A stretch of DNA of 64,000 nucleotides from Dyadobacter subterraneus (GCF_015221875.1 NZ_JACYGY010000001.1:5620501-5684500); one strand, 5' to 3'. Positions 8,679 to 18,180 are shown, counted from the stretch's first letter. Program-made: numbers and translations. Notes: generated by a model from the sequence alone, not told the origin.

Positions 8679-9260
8679 ATGAAAAGGATTACAGTATTCT
8701 GCGGATCAAGTTTTGGAAATGATTCCATTTACCAGGAACAGGCAACGTCACTTGGTCATGCTTTGGCACAAAGAAATATAGAACTGGTTTACGGCGGAGC
8801 CAATGTCGGATTAATGGGCGCCGTAGCTGACGGTGTATTAAATGAAGGCGGAAAAGTGATCGGCGTTTTGCCGCATTTTCTTCAATCCAAAGAAATTGCG
8901 CATGCAGGTTTAACAGAATTAATTTTGGTAGAGACCATGCATGAAAGAAAAACCAAAATGAATGAATTGTGCGACGGCGTTATTGCACTTCCGGGTGGTT
9001 TCGGAACAATGGAAGAATTTTTCGAAATGCTGACCTGGGCGCAGCTTGGTCTTCATAAAAAACCGATTGCTATATTAAATATTGACGGTTTTTACGATTC
9101 GCTGAAAGCTTTAACGCAGGTAATGGTCGACAAAGGTTTTCTTAAACCTGTAAATCAGGAAATGCTTTTGGTAAGTGATAATATTGAGGAACTGTTGAAC
9201 AAAATGAGTGAATATGTAGCACCGGAAGTTGGTAAATGGATTAGTAAAACAACTTCCTGA
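8679..9260 (+). CDS. LOG family protein (TIGR00730), nucleoside-monophosphate phosphoribohydrolase
   Basis: 193 residues. A Rossmann-like fold with the family motif PGGFGTMEE at 105-113 and the catalytic M-H-E-R-K region at about 87-91. Enzymes of this family split the N-glycosidic bond of adenosine (or cytokinin riboside) 5'-monophosphate; older databases call them lysine decarboxylases, which is misleading. It stands alone between terminators at 8604-8652 and 9287-9323, so it is probably monocistronic. Convergent with the next gene. Confidence 0.9.
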   Translation: MKRITVFCGSSFGNDSIYQEQATSLGHALAQRNIELVYGGANVGLMGAVADGVLNEGGKVIGVLPHFLQSKEIAHAGLTELILVETMHERKTKMNELCDGVIALPGGFGTMEEFFEMLTWAQLGLHKKPIAILNIDGFYDSLKALTQVMVDKGFLKPVNQEMLLVSDNIEELLNKMSEYVAPEVGKWISKTTS

Positions 9261-9286
9261 TAATAATATTTTCGAAGATAAAGTTT

Positions 9287-9323
9287 GATTGCCGCCAGCC
9301 GAAAGCCGACGGCGATCTTTTTT
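9287..9323 (+). terminator. Terminator of the LOG gene
   Basis: GATTGCCG...GCC pairs imperfectly with GGC...CGGCGATC around a GAAA loop and is followed by T7. The T-run reaches the stop codon of the convergent gene. Confidence 0.7.
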
Positions 9324-10029
9324 ATGCCACATTCATTTGCTTCACCATAAGCCTTTGAACTACCGGAAGCAAAGTTTCTTTCAACGGATAATCGTATTTC
9401 GACTGGATCATATAGGTCGCTGGATTCGGCCAGGCCTGAAATCTTCGTGTCAGGTCAATTTTTATTTGTTCCAGTGTAGTTCCGATACTTATCCGCACAG
9501 AATCCACAAAAACCGTCTTCAAACTTCTTTCCCGCATTTGGTTATAAAGTGCCAGCTCATATCTGAAAATGGTAATCATTCTTTCGTAATTATTCAGAAA
9601 AAAAAGATAACCTTCCTCAACGCGAAGCGGAACAATACCAACAGGAGAAATTTTAATATTTTCTCCGACCTCAGAAAACTTTTCGGAGCCCTCTTCTACG
9701 GATTTTGAGAATCTGGGAATAGCAAAATCAAGGATATAGTTTAATTGAGAAAGATAAGCGTCATCGTGAAGCGTATCTTCATAAACAAGTTTTGCGGCGG
9801 ACAGATCCATTCCTTTCAACTTTTTAGGAAAAGAACCCTGAATCGCATTTTTATTTGCCTGCAAATTCTGGCAGGAATCCAGGTGCAGTTTAAGTTCCTG
9901 TAAATAAGGATAAAGACGATTTGAATTAAATTCACCGTCGATATGCTGAAGATATGCCATCAGCACATACTTTTTGTATTCAAAATCAAAAATACCTTCC
10001 GTCAACCAATCATTATTAAGCTTCGTCAT
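9322..10029 (-). CDS. Conserved hypothetical protein
   Basis: 235 residues, acidic to neutral, no signal peptide, no membrane segment. It begins MTKLNNDWLTEGIFDFEYKK and is predicted to be largely helical. A clause near 115-150 (FSEVGENIKISPVGIVPL) looks like a short beta region. The protein resembles uncharacterised Bacteroidota proteins, but I cannot assign a fold or function. It is divergent from groES with a 233-bp control region between them, so it may share regulation with the chaperonin genes. It does not look like a DNA-binding protein. Confidence 0.75.
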   Translation of the reverse strand: MTKLNNDWLTEGIFDFEYKKYVLMAYLQHIDGEFNSNRLYPYLQELKLHLDSCQNLQANKNAIQGSFPKKLKGMDLSAAKLVYEDTLHDDAYLSQLNYILDFAIPRFSKSVEEGSEKFSEVGENIKISPVGIVPLRVEEGYLFFLNNYERMITIFRYELALYNQMRERSLKTVFVDSVRISIGTTLEQIKIDLTRRFQAWPNPATYMIQSKYDYPLKETLLPVVQRLMVKQMNVA

Positions 10030-10069
10030 TGTATTCGCCCGTTTTGATGCCTGCTAAAATTTAGTCATT

Positions 10070-10182
10070 TCTGACGATATACCAAACGAATGTACTTCTC
10101 TGACATATACATTATTATAAAATTCATATCGAAGCAGGTTTACATACAAAATTGTCAGACAGCTCCTGAAAAAATGTCAGAC
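10070..10182. promoter_or_regulatory. Four TCTGAC/GTCAGA half-sites upstream of groESL
   Basis: TCTGAC occurs at 10070-10075 and 10099-10104, and its complement GTCAGA within TGTCAGAC at 10153-10160 and 10175-10182. The first two point one way and the last two the other; start-to-start spacing is 29 and 22 bp. A 6-mer is expected about 0.05 times in 110 bp counting both strands, so four copies suggest a binding site for a regulator. Confidence 0.55.
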
Positions 10183-10190
10183 GAAAAGTG

Positions 10191-10207
10191 CTGGCATAGA
10201 TTGTGCT
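10191..10207 (+). promoter_or_regulatory. Candidate sigma-54 (-24/-12) promoter for groESL
   Basis: CTGGCATAGATTGTGCT matches YTGGCAC-N5-TTGCW at the invariant GG and GC positions with correct spacing and at most other positions. A TATGTTTG resembling the primary -7 element overlaps just downstream (10209-10216) but has no -33 TTG at a proper distance. Start codon of groES is at 10263. Confidence 0.4.
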
Positions 10208-10262
10208 TTATGTTTGCAAGTCATATCAATACTGACAACTTAAAAATAAACGTTTAATATCT

Positions 10263-10559
10263 ATGTCAACTTTAGCAGAAATACAAGTGAGCGTACAACC
10301 TCTGGCTGATCGTGTTCTTGTAGAACCAGCCCCAGCCGAAGAAAAAACAGCATTTGGTATCATTATTCCTGATACTGCAAAAGAAAAACCACAACGCGGT
10401 ACAGTAGTAGCAGTTGGCCCAGGCAAAAAAGATGAGCCTTTGACGGTTAAAGTAGGAGACACCGTATTATACGGAAAATATTCAGGTACTGAACTGGCAT
10501 ACGAAGGGAAAGATATCCTTATTATGCGTGAATCAGATATCTACGCTATCATTGGCTAG
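10263..10559 (+). CDS. groES: Co-chaperonin GroES (Cpn10)
   Basis: 98 residues, normal size. It shows the GroES beginning ([12 protein letters not shown]), the mobile-loop region around residues 20-35, and the roof/barrel motifs [15 protein letters not shown] and [18 protein letters not shown]. Seven copies cap the GroEL ring so that substrate proteins fold inside the closed chamber. groES is 54 bp upstream of groEL and certainly forms an operon with it. No CIRCE element (TTAGCACTC-N9-GAGTGCTAA) is present upstream, so HrcA control is unlikely; instead there are four GTCAGA half-sites and a -24/-12-like element. Confidence 0.98.
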   Translation: MSTLAEIQVSVQPLADRVLVEPAPAEEKTAFGIIIPDTAKEKPQRGTVVAVGPGKKDEPLTVKVGDTVLYGKYSGTELAYEGKDILIMRESDIYAIIG

Positions 10560-10583
10560 TCATCTGACAACCTCGGTAATTAA

Positions 10584-12245
<1,662 letters not shown>

Positions 12246-12275
12246 TCATCCCCAAGTCATATAAATTAGGCAAAA

Positions 12276-12308
12276 AAACAGCCGTCCGGAAATTCCGGAC
12301 GGCTGTTT
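12276..12308. terminator. groEL terminator, copy 1
   Basis: AAACAGCCGTCCGG and CCGGACGGCTGTTT form a 14-bp perfect stem with a 5-nt loop. A-run before and T-run after make it usable from either strand. Confidence 0.85.
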
Positions 12309-12429
12309 GCTTTACTCAACGTTATGAAAATCTCCAACCCTTAGGAAATTTGATATTAAGACGGACGGAAAATCGACAGGTCACACAGGATTTAAAAATA
12401 TTTCAAATTATTTTTTCGATACAAAAAAA

Positions 12430-12460
12430 ATGGCCGTCCGGAAAATCCGAACGGCTATTT
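12430..12460. terminator. Terminator copy 2, facing the lolD-type gene
   Basis: ATGGCCGTCCGGA pairs with TCCGAACGGCTAT with two mismatches. It is a degenerate copy of the 12276-12308 hairpin, flanked by an A8 run that would serve as the T-run on the minus strand, 105 bp past the end of the ABC gene. Confidence 0.65.
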
Positions 12461-12564
12461 ACTTTACTCAACGTTATGAAAAACTTCTCCATTATGACGT
12501 GGTCATATCGGGGAAGTCACAGTTAAAACAAAAAAATTTAACAATTTGTTTACTTATCTGTATT

Positions 12565-13227
12565 TTATTGCAACATTTTTCCATCCTGCATCACAATTCG
12601 CCGGTCTGCCATCTCTGCTAAATCCTCATTATGAGTGACTATGATGAATGTATGGCCCAGTTCGTCTCTTAACTTAAAAAATAACTGATGAAGCTCTAAA
12701 GCATTTTGTGAATCCAGATTCCCGCTTGGTTCATCTGCCAAAACAATGGCAGGTTTGTTCAATAAAGCACGGGCAACGGCTACTCTTTGCTGTTCTCCAC
12801 CTGAAAGTTGAGATGGTAAATGATTGATCCGGTCGGATAAACCTAATAATCCCAATAACTCCTCTCCTCTTTTCTTTATCTCTTTTTCACTCAATCCCGC
12901 ATTGATATACCCCGGCATACATGCATTTTCCAGCGCCGTGAATTCCGCCAGAAGATTATGAAACTGAAAAATAAAACCGATCTTTTCATTTCTGAATCTG
13001 GCCAGATCTTTTTCTACCAAAGTTGAAACATTGGTATCGCCGATAAATACCTGTCCTTCGTCCGGTCTGTCAAGCGTTCCCAGTATATGGAGCAGTGTAC
13101 TCTTGCCGGCACCTGATGCGCCAACGATCGCAACAACTTCACCACTATTGACCTCAATATCTATTCCTTTTAGAACCTGCAAGGCGCCATATGTGCGCTT
13201 TATTCCTTTTGCCCGAAGTAAATTCAT
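12565..13227 (-). CDS. ABC transporter ATP-binding protein, LolD/MacB type
   Basis: 220 residues, a single nucleotide-binding domain: Walker A GASGAGKST at 36-44, Q-loop region FQFHNLL near 88-93, signature LSGGEQQ at 141-147, Walker B IVLADEP at 161-167 and the H-loop THNEDLAEMADR near 197. It is closest to LolD, the ATPase that extracts lipoproteins from the inner membrane, and to MacB-like ATPases. No membrane subunit is adjacent, so the partner must be encoded elsewhere, which leaves substrate unresolved. Divergent from sucC with 88 bp between start codons. Confidence 0.88.
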   Translation of the reverse strand: MNLLRAKGIKRTYGALQVLKGIDIEVNSGEVVAIVGASGAGKSTLLHILGTLDRPDEGQVFIGDTNVSTLVEKDLARFRNEKIGFIFQFHNLLAEFTALENACMPGYINAGLSEKEIKKRGEELLGLLGLSDRINHLPSQLSGGEQQRVAVARALLNKPAIVLADEPSGNLDSQNALELHQLFFKLRDELGHTFIIVTHNEDLAEMADRRIVMQDGKMLQ

Positions 13228-13315
13228 ATTATGAAAAGATAATTAGGTAAAAAGCTACCCCCGTTTTGATTAATTCCTTAATTTGCCGTGAAAATACCAA
13301 TTTACTTTTATACTC

Positions 13316-14539
13316 ATGAATATTCACGAATATCAAGGCAAAAGTGTCCTTAAAAAATACGGCGTACGTATTCAGGAAGGACTTGTTGCCGACACCCCCG
13401 ACAAGGCGGTGGAAGTCGCCCGTGAGATTAGCCAGCAGACAGGTACCAAATGGTATGTGGTTAAATCACAGATTCACGCGGGTGGGCGTGGTAAAGGCAG
13501 AATTGTTGGCAGCGAACAACGCGGTGTTGCTTTGGCAAAATCTGTTGAAGATGTGCGTACAATAGCTAATAACATTCTGGGAAAAGTACTTGTTACGCAC
13601 CAGACCGGCCCTGAAGGTAAGCGAGTGAACAAGGTTTTGATTGCTGAGGATGTTTACTATCCGGGTATCAGTGAACCGAAAGAGTACTATCTGTCCATTC
13701 TGCTTGACAGAGGCAGAAACTGTAATGTCATCATGGCAAGTACAGAAGGTGGTATGGATATTGAGGAGGTTGCAGAGCATTCTCCTGAAAAAATCATGAA
13801 AGAATGGATTGATCCAAAAGTTGGATTACAACCTTTCCAGGCGCGTAAAGTTGCTTTTGCTCTTGGTTTGGAAGGCGATGCTTTCAAAGAAATGGTTAAA
13901 TTTATCACTTCTCTTTACAAAGCGTATATTGAGAGTGATTCAGCGATGTTTGAAATCAACCCGGTTTTAAAAACATCTGATAATAAAATTCTTGCAGTTG
14001 ATGCAAAAGTGGATCTGGACGACAACGCTTTGTACCGTCACCCGGAACTTGCTGAAATGCGTGATACCAACGAAGAAGATCCATTGGAAGTAGAAGCAGG
14101 TGCAAACAACCTGAACTATGTGAAACTGGACGGAAACGTAGGTTGTATGGTAAATGGAGCCGGACTTGCGATGGCTACTATGGACCTTATCAAGCTTTCA
14201 GGCGGCGAGCCGGCTAACTTCCTCGATGTTGGGGGTGGAGCGAACGCACGGACCGTAGAAGCAGGTTTCCGTATTATTCTTAAAGATCCTAATGTTAAGG
14301 CTATCCTTATCAATATCTTTGGTGGTATTGTTCGTTGCGACCGCGTTGCGGCAGGTGTTGTTGAAGCTTACAAAGCGATTGGCGAAATTCCTGTTCCAAT
14401 TATCGTTCGTCTGCAAGGAACAAATGCTGAAGAAGGAGCACGTATCATTAACGAATCAGGTTTGAAAGTTCAGTCCGCGATTGAATTTAAAGAAGCTGCT
14501 GCGAAAGTTTCAGAAACACTTGCAAGTTTAGGAGTGTAA
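13316..14539 (+). CDS. sucC: Succinate-CoA ligase (ADP-forming) subunit beta
   Basis: 407 residues, slightly longer than the E. coli protein (388). The N-terminal ATP-grasp domain begins MNIHEYQGKSVLKKYGV and carries HAGGRGKG at about 55-61; the C-terminal CoA-ligase domain has the GANARTVEAGF and NIFGGIVRCDRVA segments. It forms the nucleotide-binding half of the TCA-cycle enzyme that makes ATP and succinate from succinyl-CoA. The alpha subunit (sucD) is not in the window, so the two genes are unlinked here. A terminator follows at 14561-14592. Confidence 0.97.
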   Translation: MNIHEYQGKSVLKKYGVRIQEGLVADTPDKAVEVAREISQQTGTKWYVVKSQIHAGGRGKGRIVGSEQRGVALAKSVEDVRTIANNILGKVLVTHQTGPEGKRVNKVLIAEDVYYPGISEPKEYYLSILLDRGRNCNVIMASTEGGMDIEEVAEHSPEKIMKEWIDPKVGLQPFQARKVAFALGLEGDAFKEMVKFITSLYKAYIESDSAMFEINPVLKTSDNKILAVDAKVDLDDNALYRHPELAEMRDTNEEDPLEVEAGANNLNYVKLDGNVGCMVNGAGLAMATMDLIKLSGGEPANFLDVGGGANARTVEAGFRIILKDPNVKAILINIFGGIVRCDRVAAGVVEAYKAIGEIPVPIIVRLQGTNAEEGARIINESGLKVQSAIEFKEAAAKVSETLASLGV

Positions 14540-14560
14540 TTCTTTCGAATAGTATTGATG

Positions 14561-14592
14561 AAAAAGGGCGATCGCGAGGTCGTCCTTTTTTG
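14561..14592 (+). terminator. sucC terminator
   Basis: AAAAAGGGCGA and TCGTCCTTTTT form an imperfect stem followed by a T-run, about 22 bp after the sucC stop codon. Confidence 0.75.
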
Positions 14593-14625
14593 TTTCAGGT
14601 CTTATTAAATGTCATATATTATTTC

Positions 14626-14690
14626 GGTGCGCTGCACCTTGCGGATATTTAGTCAACGTGGCTTCTACAAATATTTTGGTGCTCCGCACC
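14626..14690 (-). repeat. Two palindromic cores of the array in reverse orientation
   Basis: GGTGCGCTGCACC (14626-14638) and GGTGCTCCGCACC (14678-14690) are cores of the same family as the main array, but the linker ATATTTGTAGAA is found on the minus strand here. Core spacing is 52 bp. They face the forward array, so the whole locus has a head-to-head axis near 14704. Confidence 0.8.
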
Positions 14691-14717
14691 TTTCCGATTG
14701 AAGTGTATGTGTTTAAA

Positions 14718-15455
14718 GGTGCAGAGCATCTCAATATTTGTAGAAAACGAGGCTGGAAAATCCCAAAAATTGAAGGTGCAGAGCACCCGAATACTTGTAA
14801 AAATGAACCAGGACATTCCAAAGACCAAAGGTGCAGACCACCGCAATCTTTGTAAAAAAGAAGCTAGGAACCCCAAAGTTTAAAGGTGCAGAGCACTGAA
14901 TATTTGTAGAAACAAAGCTTGAAAATTCTAAAGTTTGAAGGTGCAGAGCACCGCAATATTTGTAGAAAAAGAAGCTAGAATATCCCAAGGCTAAAGGTGC
15001 AGAGCACCCAAAATACTTATAGAAATGAACCAGGACATTCCAAAGGCCAAAGGTGCAGAGCACCGCAATATTTGTCGAAACCAAGTTAGAAAATCCCAAA
15101 GGTCAAAGGTGCAGAGGACCGAAAATACTTGTTGAAATGAACTAGGACATTCCACAGACCAAAGGTGCAGAGCACCGCAATATTTGTAGAAAAAGAAGCT
15201 AGAATATCCCAAAGGTTAAAGGTGCAGAGCACCGCATTACTTGTAGAAACGAAGCTAGAAAATCCCAAAGGCCAAAGGTGCAGAGCACCGCAATACTTGT
15301 AGAAACGAAGTTAGAAAATCCCAAAGACCAAAGGTGCAGAGCACCGCAATATTTGTCGAAACAAAGCTTGAAAATTCCAAAGATAAAGGTGCAAAGCACT
15401 GAAATATTTGTAGAATCCAAGCTAAAAATCCCAAAGGCCAAAGGTGCAGAGCACC
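14718..15455 (+). repeat. Tandem array of 14 forward palindromic units, ~56-bp period
   Basis: Cores with consensus GGTGCAGAGCACC start at 14718, 14775, 14830, 14885, 14940, 14996, 15052, 15108, 15164, 15221, 15277, 15333, 15388 and 15443 (spacing 55-57 bp). Each core is a 5-bp stem with a 3-nt loop. The linker starts with RCAATATTTGTAGAAA, continues with a variable middle and ends with CCCAAAGGCCAAA. Most cores are exact; variants are at 14718 (last arm GCATC), 14830 (GACCACC), 14885 and 15388 (final T) and 15108 (GAGGACC). The array lies between convergent sucC and gntP, has no coding function (period is not a multiple of three and frames rotate) and no nearby cas or transposase gene. Confidence 0.93.
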
Positions 15456-15481
15456 GCAATATTTCTTCCCCAATCTATTCA

Positions 15482-16813
15482 TCAAACCAATACCAAATAC
15501 AAAACAACCGTCATTAAAAAACTGACGACACCCTGCAATCCCGTCAAAATGGTATGAGTCCGGTAAGTATCTTTTGCCGAAATCCCTGTAAATTGAGATA
15601 CAACCCAGAACCAGGCGTCATTAGTATGTGACACGATCATCGCCCCGCTTCCTATTGCCATCACAAGCAAGGTAATTTGAAGCGGAGTTACGAAGCCAAG
15701 TGTGGCTAATAGCGGTGCAATAATACTCGTTGTCAAAACCATGGCAGAGGTAGTTGAACCTTGTGCAGTTTTGAAAAAGGCTGCGATAAAAAAGCTGATG
15801 ATTAACAGGAAAACACCCGACATTTCATTCCTTGTCAACCACTCACTAACCATTTCTTTCAACGGCGTTTCTTTTAAAACTGCACCAAAAGCACCGCCCG
15901 CTCCTACCAAAACAAGTGTCGTTCCGCAATGTTCGATACCACTTTTAAAACAGGAAATCATTTTCTCGGCTGCTTTTTCCGGAAAAAGAGAATAACTGAA
16001 AAATATTGCCAATAGAAAAGAAACCAAGGGACTTCCAAAAAAGCTCGTCCAGCGCATTACATTTTCCGGAAAGTGTAAAATTTTGGCAAAAGAAGCCAGT
16101 GTAATCAAAAGAATGGGAAGCAAAATCGGCATGAAAGCTTTCCAGGCTGCCGGTAATTTCCTGTCTTCCATTTCAGTTATTTTTGGGTTTATTTCTTCAA
16201 TGATTTTTACATCCTTAGCATACTTCGCGGCAAACCAGGTTGACAGGAAAAGACTGGGAATAGAAACGATCAAACCAATCAGAATAACCAACCCTACCGA
16301 ATCGGCAATTCCCAGATTTCCGGCTGCCGAAAGTGGTCCTGGCGTTGGCGGGACTAAGGTATGCGTTGCGAAAAGTCCACCGGAAAGAGACAATGAAATT
16401 ACGGCTAATGGCTTATTCGTTCTTTTGGCTACGATCTGATTTAGTTTATGTAAAATGATATAACCCGAATCACAAAAAACCGGAATTCCCACAATAGCTC
16501 CGATTACTGACATGGCAAATGCCGGACGTTTCTCCCCAAATAATTTTAAAATTACATCTGCCACTTTAATTGCCGCCCCGGATTGATCCAGAATTGCACC
16601 AATCACGCAACCAAGAATTACCATCAAACCGATTTTTGACATCAGTTCTCCAAAACCTTTTCCAATAGTTTCGGCAAGTTTGTCAATCGGTAATCCTGCA
16701 AAAATCCCCACGCCTAATGCCGCCAGGAGTAATCCTGCCAGTGGATGCATTTTTAAAACCGTCGAACTTAAAACTATAAAAACAATGGCAAGCAAAACGA
16801 TAATTATGATCAT
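15482..16813 (-). CDS. GntP family gluconate/sugar-acid:H+ symporter
   Basis: 443 residues with about 12-14 hydrophobic helices spread over the whole length. Family motifs include ATHTLVPPTPGPL (about 150-162), GIPVFCDSGYIIL (108-120) and SGAMIVSHTNDAWFW near the C-terminus. GntP proteins import gluconate, related aldonates or short hydroxy acids with protons. It lies 36 bp downstream of a secreted alpha/beta-hydrolase on the same strand, so the two are likely co-transcribed and may release and import a common carboxylate. Its 3' end touches the 56-bp palindromic array. Confidence 0.93.
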   Translation of the reverse strand: MIIIIVLLAIVFIVLSSTVLKMHPLAGLLLAALGVGIFAGLPIDKLAETIGKGFGELMSKIGLMVILGCVIGAILDQSGAAIKVADVILKLFGEKRPAFAMSVIGAIVGIPVFCDSGYIILHKLNQIVAKRTNKPLAVISLSLSGGLFATHTLVPPTPGPLSAAGNLGIADSVGLVILIGLIVSIPSLFLSTWFAAKYAKDVKIIEEINPKITEMEDRKLPAAWKAFMPILLPILLITLASFAKILHFPENVMRWTSFFGSPLVSFLLAIFFSYSLFPEKAAEKMISCFKSGIEHCGTTLVLVGAGGAFGAVLKETPLKEMVSEWLTRNEMSGVFLLIISFFIAAFFKTAQGSTTSAMVLTTSIIAPLLATLGFVTPLQITLLVMAIGSGAMIVSHTNDAWFWVVSQFTGISAKDTYRTHTILTGLQGVVSFLMTVVLYLVLV

Positions 16814-16849
16814 ACTTTCGGTTCGGCAGATTTCGGAAATTTCCGATTA

Positions 16850-18004
16850 TTATAAAAGTTTTAACACAGCTTCATCGCCCATTATCGCACTGGCTGGTCG
16901 TGGATGTGCGGTATTGAAAACTTCCAGATCTTTCTGATCTAATACTTTTGATGGATTTTCATCAATATTTCCTTGCGCGTCCAAAACAGATTTAAGATCA
17001 AGATTCAAATGTTTGGCCATAAAAACATACATTGCCTTACGCTTGCTTGGACCGTAATCATGTTTTTCATCAGCCAAATGAACATTTTCAACTTCACTTT
17101 TTTTCCCGTAAAGCGAATAAATATTTTGAATAAAGGGAAATTCAACTTCCGGAGTATTTTTTGTCCAGTCGCCACCATCAGAAGTTAGCAACATTGGTCT
17201 TGGTGCCGTTAAAGCTGCGATTTCTACATTATTTGTCTGAAAATCTCCTTTTTTATGAATAGACATTCCGCTTTCACAAACGCATCCGCCGAAGAAATGG
17301 GCTGAAACCATCACCGTCGGTGCGGAAACTTTTACGCGCTGATCAAGTGCAGCGAGTAAAAAAGTCTGCGTACCCCCACCCGACTCGCCGGTTACCCCGA
17401 TACGTTCAGCATCAACGCCTGGCTGAGATATAAGAAAATCCAGCGCGCGAATGTTGTCGATTGTATTAAGTTTTAAAGCTTTTGAAAATTTATGCTCCGT
17501 TTGTTTCGCATCACCTTGTCCAACCATATCCACCACAAAAACAACAGCACCCATGCGCGCCAAAGTTGCACAGCGTTTTTGGGTTTGTTCACGGAAACGT
17601 CCGTGCGGATTTTCTCCATGCCCATGCGGACAAAGAATTCCGGCATATGATTTTTGTTTTTTTATGGGTCGATATAAATTCCCAGTCACATAAACACCAG
17701 GCAGACTTTCAAAAGCAACATTTTCGATGGTATATCCATCCATAGTACGTTTGCTGTGGATAATCGGGATAGATTTTGGCTTGGCAGGAATTGTTTCCAG
17801 CTCCATTCCTGCACGTATTTGTGCCTTAATTTTTTGCGCCCGGGTTTCCCATGCCAGTTTTGAAGCGGGAACATGACTATCCAGAAACGCTTTACCCTCT
17901 GCTTCTGTAAAATATGCTCCCTGGCATAGTTCTGCTTTTTGTGCAAAGGAATTTATCGACAAAGAAATTGCCGTAGAAAATAAGATCGATGTTAAGGTTT
18001 TCAT
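16850..18004 (-). CDS. Secreted alpha/beta-hydrolase, acetyl-xylan-esterase-like
   Basis: 384 residues. A Sec signal peptide covers residues 1-21 (cleavage after SFA-Q). The hydrolase core spans about 100-330 with nucleophile elbow GESGGG at 206-211 (Ser208), a likely catalytic His315 in DEKHDYG and Asp276 or Asp279 in SDGGDW. Large periplasmic esterases of this type remove acetyl or other acyl groups from plant polysaccharides, but substrate cannot be deduced. It is the first gene of a probable operon with the GntP permease. A 9-bp direct repeat AATTACCAG (18012 and 18027, 15 bp apart) sits just upstream of the start. Confidence 0.85.
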   Translation of the reverse strand: MKTLTSILFSTAISLSINSFAQKAELCQGAYFTEAEGKAFLDSHVPASKLAWETRAQKIKAQIRAGMELETIPAKPKSIPIIHSKRTMDGYTIENVAFESLPGVYVTGNLYRPIKKQKSYAGILCPHGHGENPHGRFREQTQKRCATLARMGAVVFVVDMVGQGDAKQTEHKFSKALKLNTIDNIRALDFLISQPGVDAERIGVTGESGGGTQTFLLAALDQRVKVSAPTVMVSAHFFGGCVCESGMSIHKKGDFQTNNVEIAALTAPRPMLLTSDGGDWTKNTPEVEFPFIQNIYSLYGKKSEVENVHLADEKHDYGPSKRKAMYVFMAKHLNLDLKSVLDAQGNIDENPSKVLDQKDLEVFNTAHPRPASAIMGDEAVLKLL

Positions 18005-18086
18005 TTTCAGGAATTACCAGTTATGTAATTACCAGAAAAGAAAACAACCAGTTTGGACTACTTATAAAAGTCAGAAATGAATTTTG

Positions 18087-18107
18087 AGCTTTCGGCAATC
18101 GGCTATC
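18087..18107. repeat. Three degenerate heptamers
   Basis: AGCTTTC, GGCAATC and GGCTATC run without gaps in the spacer between the hydrolase gene and the lipid kinase gene. Confidence 0.45.
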
Positions 18108-18180
18108 AGATTTTTTAAGGAAGAACTCCTCGATAAAAAATATAAACGTGATAAACAGGTTTTTTTATTTACAATTGAAA

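Larger units (their letters stand above)
12246..12564. other. groEL-lolD intergenic region with duplicated terminator module
   Basis: This 319-bp gap holds no credible gene. It contains two related blocks (12272-12335 and 12423-12490), each made of an A-run, a GCCGTCCGG hairpin and the tail TTTACTCAACGTTATGAAAA. The rest is AT-rich. A 63-codon open frame over the second block is an artefact of the repeat. Confidence 0.7.

Noticed and set aside
10174..10257. 27-codon leader frame just before groES
   Set aside because: Length is within chance expectation, the ATG lies inside a repeated TGTCAGA word, and the frame covers the promoter-like element.
10030..10262. CIRCE/HrcA operator upstream of groESL
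   Set aside because: No TTAGCACTC or its complement was found in the interval.
12430..12621. 63-codon frame downstream of groEL
   Set aside because: It consists of the duplicated terminator module and the antisense end of the ABC gene.
14718..15455. Array considered as a CRISPR
   Set aside because: The segments between cores are themselves conserved repeats rather than unique spacers, the core is only 13 bp, and no cas gene is present in the window.
14612..15517. Several open frames of 60-122 codons on both strands of the repeat array
   Set aside because: They encode the same words (for example CSAPLAFGIF) in shifting frames because the 55-57-bp period is not a constant multiple of three; there are no start signals and no non-repeat content.
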